This document shows, in pieces, positions 57,297 to 64,000 of a stretch of 64,000 nucleotides of DNA. Within the stretch, counting starts at the first letter, position 1. Every line of letters begins with the position of its first letter. The notes beneath the pieces were generated by a model that saw nothing but the letters and a program-made list of their open reading frames with translations, was not told the DNA's origin and ran no database searches. A program made the translations under genes and the position numbers. The DNA is from Alisma plantago-aquatica (Eukaryota; Streptophyta; Magnoliopsida; Alismatales; Alismataceae). The DNA lies in the NCBI GenBank assembly GCA_963693085.1, contig OY856409.1, forward strand, positions 299,254,558-299,318,557, given 5' to 3'.

Positions 57297-58570
57297 TTGT
57301 TTTGGATGCTCAAACAGTTTGGGAAACTGTTTGGGAGCAAACGGTTTCAAACCGTTTAGAAGCAAACGGTTTTATCATATCACATGAGACCAAATGGTTT
57401 CAAAACTATTTGGGTGAGTTGACCAAGGGTTGACCATTTGATAATCCTGTTCCTAATTATGTTGGTTGATGACCCACCAAATTTGGTTAATTAATTCCAA
57501 AGGAATCATGAGTTGAAGGATATTCAATTAGACAAACCCTAATTGATTTAAGTGCTAATTTTCAACTTGATAGATTGCACTTTTTGGGTTGATTAGCCCA
57601 AACAGTTTCAAAACCATTTGGGGATCACCCAAGACCGTTTGGAGGTCTAGGGTTAAGTATGGTTGCCTATTTGAAGGTCCAAAGTTACCAAGTTACAAAG
57701 CAATCATTTGCTGATTTGTTGATCGACTCAATAGACCAAACCTTGATGAAATTTCACTAGAATCCAAGGGTTGGATGAGCCAAACGGTCTCAAGACCGTT
57801 TGGAGCTCATCCAAATGGTCTCAAGACCGTTTGGAGGTCACCCAAGACCGTTTGGAGGTGTAGGGTTGAGTATGGTTAAGCAATTGAAGATCCAAAGATA
57901 CTAAGTTGGAGTGTAATCAATTGCTGATTTGGTGATCAATCCAATGATCCAAACCCTAATTGGTTGACTTGGATTTTGATGATGTGATGGGAAAACGGTC
58001 TCAAGACCGTTTGGTGGTCATCCAAATGATCCCAAGACCGTTTGGGGTCAGGTCATGACCAAATTGGATGATGGTTCAATGGGTTCAAATTAATTAGACT
58101 CATATTGAAATATGTTAAAGGGTTATCGATTCCAAACCCTAATTCAATGGATTCAAGCCCTAATTGATAATCAATTGAGGGTTAATTGAGGGTCAAATCA
58201 GTTGAAGGTTGACCTATTAAACTCAATTGAAGAATGAGGATAGGTCCAATTGATGATTGGTTCCATGAATTCAACGATTGAAGGAATCAACATTGGAAAT
58301 CCTAATCCAATTCAATTGGTTGAGACCATATTTGGTCCATGCGGTTTTGAGGAGGTTTGGACCAAACAGTCTCAAGAACGTTTGAGTCCAAACGGTCTCA
58401 AGACTGTTTGGGACCAAACGATCCTAAACTGTTTGTGCCCATGCGGTTTCAAAAGTCAAACTTGGGAAAACAATCTTCACCTACTACTTTAGCAAACGGT
58501 CTTGATTGTGCAACTTTACCAAACGGTTTCAAACCATTTGAACTTTGAAAGACCAAGACCGTTTGGGGCT
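57297..58570. repeat. Array of AAACGGTCT/AGACCGTTT palindromes, 3' LTR
   Basis: Well preserved units (CAAACGGTCT, two bases, AGACCGTTTGG) occur near 57780, 57812, 57993 and 58389. Half sites such as CAAGACCGTTTGGGG occur near 57630, 57845, 58033 and 58556. Confidence 0.85.
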
Positions 58571-59387
58571 CAAGTAGTCAAGGTTGATTGAGTATTCAAT
58601 TGGTTAATCCACTTGGACACCTATTGTAATTGAAGATTCAATTGGTAAATTCAATTGGATACCTTATGAAATGAAGGTCCAATGTGATTGAATCTCTTGA
58701 CAGTTAATATGATGAATGATTCATTGGTCCAATGATGATTAGTAATGATAATCAATGAAGGTACAAAGGTTGAAACCCTTATAATACCTAAGTGATTAGT
58801 GCAAATTAAGGAATGAATCCTAATTGCTTATAGGATCAATGACTTGGTACACTATGTTAATCATAGTTGTATGTACTTGATTGAAAGGTTGATATGACCT
58901 AATCAAGTTGAGAAGTTGATAGCATGAATTCATACATGAATATGATTCATGTGGTGATTAAGGGTATGATCCTTAAGTAGAGAGATCATGAAACCCTAAT
59001 CATGAACATAAACCCTAATTGACATAGCTATTGAGTTCTAACCCTAATTGAGGGCAATTCTAAATGTAACCCTAATCTAGGGTGAGGACATAACCCTAAT
59101 CTAGGGTAATAATATGTGAAACTCAAATTTAGGGAAATGAGATGTAAAACCCTAATTGGGATAAATAGTGAATCTCTAATTATGGATAATTGAATGAAAT
59201 CCTAATGGAGATGAATTGTAGACCCAAACTGTGGGTGACTATAGTGGAAATCCTAGTTAAGGATGATTCCATGTAAAATCCTATTCTAGGGTTATGTTAT
59301 GATAAACCCTAAGTTAGAATGATGTATATGTAACTTTGACGTGGTGATGTGAGAATCAAACTTAGGGTGTTGTCATGTAATGACATG

Positions 59388-59704
59388 TAAAACCCTAGTT
59401 GAGGGTGATTCCATGAGAAACCCTAGTTGAGGGTGATTCCATGAGAAACCCTAGTTGAGGGTGATTCCATGAGAAACCCTAGTTGAGGGTGATTCCATGA
59501 GAAACCCTAGTTGAGGGTGATTCCATGTGAAACCCTAGTTGAGGGTGATTCCATGAGAAACCCTAGTTGAGGGTGATTCCATGTGAAACCCTAATTGAGG
59601 GTGATTCCATGTGAAACCCTAGTTGAGGGTGATTCCATGTGAAACCCTAGTTGAGGGTGATTCCATGTGAAACCCTAGTTGAGGGTGATTCCATGTGAAA
59701 CCCT
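59388..59704. repeat. 28-bp minisatellite, 11 units, 3' LTR
   Basis: Same unit as in the 5' LTR, also 11 copies, but nearly identical to each other. The order of CATGAG and CATGTG variants differs from the 5' copy. Confidence 0.93.
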
Positions 59705-62495
59705 GACTAAAGAATTAACACCACATGATGATCTAATACTATGTTATGATGAGAGGCCCTAAGAAGGGTGAAGGAATATGAGATTCTAATGTGAAGTCAT
59801 AATACATAAAGCCCTAATCTTGGGCAGTATGACAATGAATCATATTCTAATTTCAAGTAAGGGTATAAGGAAACCCTAATGATGAGATAGAAGGAATGAC
59901 CTTATAAAGGTGAAACATTTCATGTGGTTGATTATATGCAACCTAATTGTAAGCAATGTCTTTACCATTTGACAAGTCCTTATCATTAAAGATAGTTGGA
60001 CAATTATAATGTGTGGCCTATGCATTATATGCTAAAGGTGAGAGTTTAGTAATGGAATGTATTAAGAGGGAAATACCTTAATACAAGATAAGTTGGTTAA
60101 CTCAAGAGAGTTTGAAATGATGAAAAAGTGATACATCAAGATATGATAGTTATCACATTCAGCACTCCAGGGTTTATATACCTTGATATACTCCAAATCC
60201 AATGTAATTGGGTAAGAAACATATGAAGTGTGTTATGAAACTATTACAATGAAATGTAATGAGTTGTTGCACTTTGATGAGTGTTAATTAATGTACCTTG
60301 AGAATGGGGTTAAGCCCAAATGATGAGTATGATATAGTCATACCTTGATGAGGATGAGAAATGAACTCATACCATGAGTTGATGATCATTAATGCTATAT
60401 GATGAATGTAATGTTCTGGGATAATAAAATATGATATCCTTGAATGCCCTAGAGGTATGGAATAATGAATAAGGGTTGGACAGATATTGTGATCATGAAG
60501 TCCTAATTAATGAGAAATGGGGAACCCTAACCCTAATTTGGGTAAAGGGAATGAAAAGCCCTATTTGATAGTAAACCCTCATTCCTGGTAAAGGGATAAT
60601 GGTGTTACTATTGTGTCACATGATGTGATGAATATCTTGTATGACTGTTATCATGCCTAATAACCATACAAATATTATGAGATGATGTATATAGCTAGTT
60701 TGAGCGGTGACACTTATAAAATAAATGTTGACTAGCCTTTTGTGTGTTGATATTGTTGTTGCTTAATAAAAGTAACAAATGTGCATGGACTTTTATGAGT
60801 CATATGAGTAAGTTGTTACCTAGAAAGAAGTGACAAGATATCTCATGGCCTTGTGATCCAGGTGTTATGCTTGTATAACTAGTATCATGAATGCCTTGGT
60901 TAGATGACCTGAAGGTGATAGTTACCTAATAAATGGTAATGGTACTCAATGATGAGTTAAGGGTTTGAATACCCAGAACCATATGATTATGGTAATGAGA
61001 ATGTGAAGGGATGAGAATTCCCAGTTTTGAAATGAGGGCCTAAGTTCCCAAGGTCTTTGAAAGACTGATAAGTATCTGATGAAAGTAGTACATGTCTCTT
61101 TATAGCATTATTATAATAAGTCTTGTTTGAGAAACTGGTTGATGCTAAAAGAATTTGGAAATGTACTTAATTAATCAAGTGAAATCTTTTCATGTAGAAG
61201 CCCTGACCATAGATCCATCATCATCAGGAACAGGTGATGGTGAAATGGGTGCTCCGCGGCAAAACTCGGAACACATATTTTTTAATATGTGGGGGTAATT
61301 GGGCAAATATATCCTTATGCCCCATAGGAATGGCTACGGGCTATGTCCTATGTACGTGATTGGTTACAAACCATACCCCAATAAGAGTATGGCTACTGGC
61401 CATGACTCCACAATATAATACCAGACATTGGCTATGGGCCATATCCTGAAAACAGTATATGCTACGAGCTATAACTCTAATAGCGATGTTGCCAGTATAC
61501 CCTTGAAATCTATCTAGCAGAGATACAAGATGTCCTGCATGTTATCTCGTACTGACCGAGAGTGTTGAGGTCATGGGAATCTGGCTCTTCCATTGACCTA
61601 TGTATGGTACCAATTTCGACTTCGCAGTGGTCGGTTGGAGTATGAGCAGTGTCCCTCATCTCCTCAGGGCATAAGTGTGTTTGTAAAATGAGATCAGCCG
61701 TATAGCATGTTTGCTTAAGGATTGAATACGGAAATTCATTGGCTGATGTTACATTTCTATTATATATCTGTAGTTCATTGGTGTTATTCATATCTATTGT
61801 ATTCATTACAAGTAGATGGATGAACTATGAGTCTACCAAGAGTAGATGCAAGCTTATCCTTGAAAAAGGAGATTACTTCACTTTGTTCATAAAAGTGACT
61901 TACCTACTGTTGATTTAATATACAAATCCTTCTGCTCAGTTTATTTTAATTAGCTGCTATAATAATGTTTTGGCGGAGAGTTATATCTCCCACTGGGGCA
62001 ATTTACAATTGTCTCACCCCATTGGATCCAGCTTTTTAGGTGGACGCGGACAATGATGCAGAATTCCATTGCAAGGGATGGATAATAGTTGTATCAGCAA
62101 GGACAATAGTAATATCTTAGGTGGATATACTGCCTGTCAAGTTATGTAGTTAGAAAGTTCTATGTGTCGTCTCTATACTCTCAGGTCCTCAGAAGTTTTT
62201 AGTCAGTGTTTTTGGTGAATCGATCTGAGGTTTTGGCTTGATACCTCAAGATTCATATACTGTCTGTATATAATGTTTATAAGACAGTTGATGATGTAGT
62301 TTTTGAAAAGAGATGGTACAAGTTATGTACGTTTGAACCAGAATGTAATTGTTATACAATGGTTCTTGATGGGAAAGATTTCCTATGTATGGATCTCTTT
62401 GCAAAAAGTTTTAATTTTTAGTGATTTTTAGTAATCTGCTGCAAATAATTTGCTTCCGCTTAAGTTAATCTTGTTTTCACAAGACGGACGTTACA

Positions 62496-63178
62496 ATAGT
62501 GATTCGAGTAATTATAGGTGATGAACTTCATTTTGGAACTGGGGAATTTAGACAGCCTATCATCATTGACAAAGGCTCTATCAAGTTTGCACGCCACCCT
62601 TTAGCAACACCTTGTTTATTATGCCAAGTATAAACCTCATTACCAATGACAGGTAGTTCAGTTAGGCCAGCATTGTCGAGAGCAACATTAAAAGAACTGA
62701 GGATGATAGAGGGCACCTCTTGACCCCCCACCATCTCGTCTTGCTTCCTGATATTATTGAAGTCGCTAGTAATAAGCCAAGCATCATCTATACAGGTAGC
62801 AATCCTCTCCAAGGTATTCCATAGAATAGAACATTCAGACACAGAGTTCCTAGCATAGATAGCAGTAGTGTAGATAGTGAGTCTGCCTTTATTAATGCAT
62901 TTCATAGTGACATGTTGATCATCCATCTCAATCACAGAAGTAATCCAGAAATTAGGATTCCACCTGACATAGATACAGCCATTATGATCATGCAGATGAT
63001 TAGAGACCCATAACCAGCCTTTAGGGAACATACGGTCAGATGTGTGGATCATGTGAGACTTGATTTTAGATTCAACAAGAATATCCATAGTCTCTTTATT
63101 TTCAAGGATGGTTCTCCTCACTTCTTTCTTCTTATGCAGCTTCCCAAAGCCACACACATTAGACATGAGAAAGGTCAT
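62496..63178 (-). pseudogene. LINE endonuclease, N-terminal part (start of ORF2)
   Basis: The ATG at 63178 overlaps the ORF1 stop. MSNVCGFGKLHKKKEVRRTI corresponds to the WNVRGL..xxKxxEVR start of plant L1 endonuclease, and ILVESKIKSHM supplies the catalytic Glu region. WLITSDFNNIRKQDEMVGG matches the GDFN box, and NEVYTWHNKQGVAKG the FTWxNxQ box. A frameshift near 62590 moves the DRLSKFPS continuation into another frame. The protein is cut at 62495 by the LTR element. Confidence 0.88.
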
Positions 63179-64000
63179 TAATGACCTCTGGCATCCGAGC
63201 GGGTCTTACGAGATCCATCCCCTTTGGACACCATGGAAGCCGTGGATGATGAACCAGTGGATCGTCTAACTACTGAGTCATCAATCACACCCGAACCAGT
63301 AGCGCACGCATCCATTACTGAGCCGAGCAAAGTGTCTGACCCGTCATTGACAGCATCAACACCCACGTTGTCATCAGACACGCGACGCAGCACATACCCT
63401 CCGTCTATCCTAGCCGCAACCGGAGACACGACCGGAGGCACAACTGGAGACACAACGTCTGATCCGCCAAGACCCTTTGATGAGCCAACCCCTCCTTCTG
63501 TCCCTGTATCATTTCCGTCGCTTGAGTTATGCCCCTGATCAGCTGCTACTCTTGCATCTGCAATGCCATGCCCATGGCCCATTAAACTAGCACTAGTAGT
63601 GCCACCATCAGCTCTTGAGGATGAAGCACTGCCCGAGGAAGAAGCACCACCACTGCTCAAGCTCACAACCATAACTTAGTCGTCATCTAGTTCGTTCACC
63701 GTAGTATTATCCACCACCATTCTTTGCCCTTCTTCCCTACCACCTTCCAAACCTACGTCAATGGAGAAGGAACCTCCACATCCTTGATCAGATGGATAGG
63801 ACAGTCAGACCCATCGTGGCCAAACACTTTACACTCAGTGCACCTCCTCGGTACATGCTCATACTTAATCTTCACCGGCATTGGGTCGCGCCGAGGCATG
63901 TTGACCCACACCTCCTAAGGTGGCTCCTCGTCGGCGTCAATTTCCACCAGTGCACGTGCCTCCCCAAATGATTCTTGGCCAAGTGACTTGAAGTCAATTC
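63178..64000 (-). pseudogene. LINE ORF1, C-terminal part with CCHC knuckle
   Basis: The minus strand at about 63700-63999 reads EARALVEIDADEEPP, then RRCTECKVFGHDGSDCPIHL with a CX2CX4HX4C knuckle at 63801-63842. This is typical of plant L1 ORF1 (DUF4283 plus zinc knuckle). In-frame stops near 63913 and 63755 and a frame change break it. A Ser/Gly/Ala/Val-rich open tail (63178-63672, 164 codons) then leads to the stop TAA at 63178-63180. The N-terminus is right of the window. Confidence 0.78.

Larger units (their letters stand above)
47612..62495 (+). mobile_element. LTR retrotransposon with about 6.55 kb LTRs and a 1.75 kb interior
   Basis: Two long direct repeats, 47612-54152 (6541 bp) and 55906-62495 (6590 bp), start TGTAACAT and end TTACA. 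A tRNA-Met primer site (54157-54168) follows the first. The gypsy-style terminal signature TTCGAGGACAAAATCC (55871-55886) and TTAGGGGTTT precede the second. ACAGT before and ATAGT after are a target duplication with one change, and the LINE reading frame resumes on both sides. The LTRs make up 88% of the element. The LTR pair differs by several percent. There are no enzymes, so it is non-autonomous (LARD-like) or decayed. Confidence 0.93.
55906..62495 (+). repeat. 3' LTR of the long-LTR element (6590 bp)
   Basis: Colinear with 47612-54152 over its whole length, with scattered substitutions and small indels. Its palindrome array (57297-58570) keeps more perfect AAACGGTCTCAAGACCGTTT units than the 5' copy and has an extra half unit near 57840. 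TATA is at 56789, and the minisatellite at 59388-59704. Confidence 0.93.
44092..64000 (-). mobile_element. L1-type LINE with RNase H, split by a 14.9 kb LTR element; 5' end outside window
   Basis: Minus-strand order: ORF1 (CCHC), endonuclease, [LTR element 47612-62495], endonuclease end/linker, RT, zinc finger, RNase H, 3' tail with a short A run (44092-44098). The protein match resumes on both sides of the LTR element, proving the split. A few stops and frameshifts make it inactive, but it is far better preserved than the LINE at 17.5-21.3 kb. Confidence 0.9.

Overview
This looks like nuclear DNA of a flowering plant with a large, repeat-rich genome. It is AT-rich and has initiator tRNA-Met primer binding sites of plant LTR retrotransposons, plant-type Ty3/gypsy, Ty1/copia and L1 LINE proteins, and plant-telomere-like AAACCCTA tracts. 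I see no convincing host gene, tRNA, rRNA or CRISPR. Nearly everything I can read is transposable elements inserted into one another.

Layout. 1-4993 (minus): a gag-only non-autonomous LTR element (element A), cut by the left window edge and inserted into the integrase of a Ty3/gypsy element. 4994-11757 (minus): that gypsy element, with integrase, RNase H, RT, protease and gag remnants and a 2.96 kb 5' LTR; it sits in a copia RT fragment (11758-11886). 11.9-15.2 kb: LTR-like sequence. 15.2-17.5 kb: low-information DNA with two tandem repeats. 17.5-21.3 kb: a very decayed L1 LINE (minus). 21.5-25.05 kb: a decayed copia element (minus). 25.1-33.5 kb: LTR-like blocks, a second copia RT/RNase H fragment and a gypsy LTR edge. 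33531-40989 (plus): a young, complete gag-only LTR element (element B) with perfect 5-bp target duplications and equal-length LTRs, inserted in a copia-type LTR. 42096-44091: a gypsy-type LTR hosting an L1 LINE (minus, 44092 to beyond 64000) that carries endonuclease, RT, zinc finger and RNase H. That LINE is split by a 14.9 kb LTR retrotransposon (47612-62495) whose two LTRs are about 6.55 kb each.

Elements A and B are related. Each has LTRs of 1.42-1.46 kb, a tRNA-Met primer site and a short gag-like gene. That gene encodes two CCHC zinc knuckles around a coiled coil, without the capsid part of copia gag and with no protease, integrase or RT. B additionally holds a block of about 2.6 kb absent from A. 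The block has a promoter-like region (palindromes, clustered MYB-type sites, TATA box) and an ORF resembling a plant-transposon-protein domain, interrupted by two in-frame TGA codons.

The most interesting signals are the cis-architecture of these elements. The A/B LTRs and the internal promoter of B carry arrays of short CGGTCGA/TCGACCG palindromes together with exact matches to the plant mitosis-specific MSA (MYB3R) consensus. The 6.5 kb LTRs carry, downstream of their TATA box, an array of near-perfect 24-bp palindromes built on the same AACGG/CCGTT core and an 11-unit, 28-bp telomere-like minisatellite. All functional statements about these motifs are inference.
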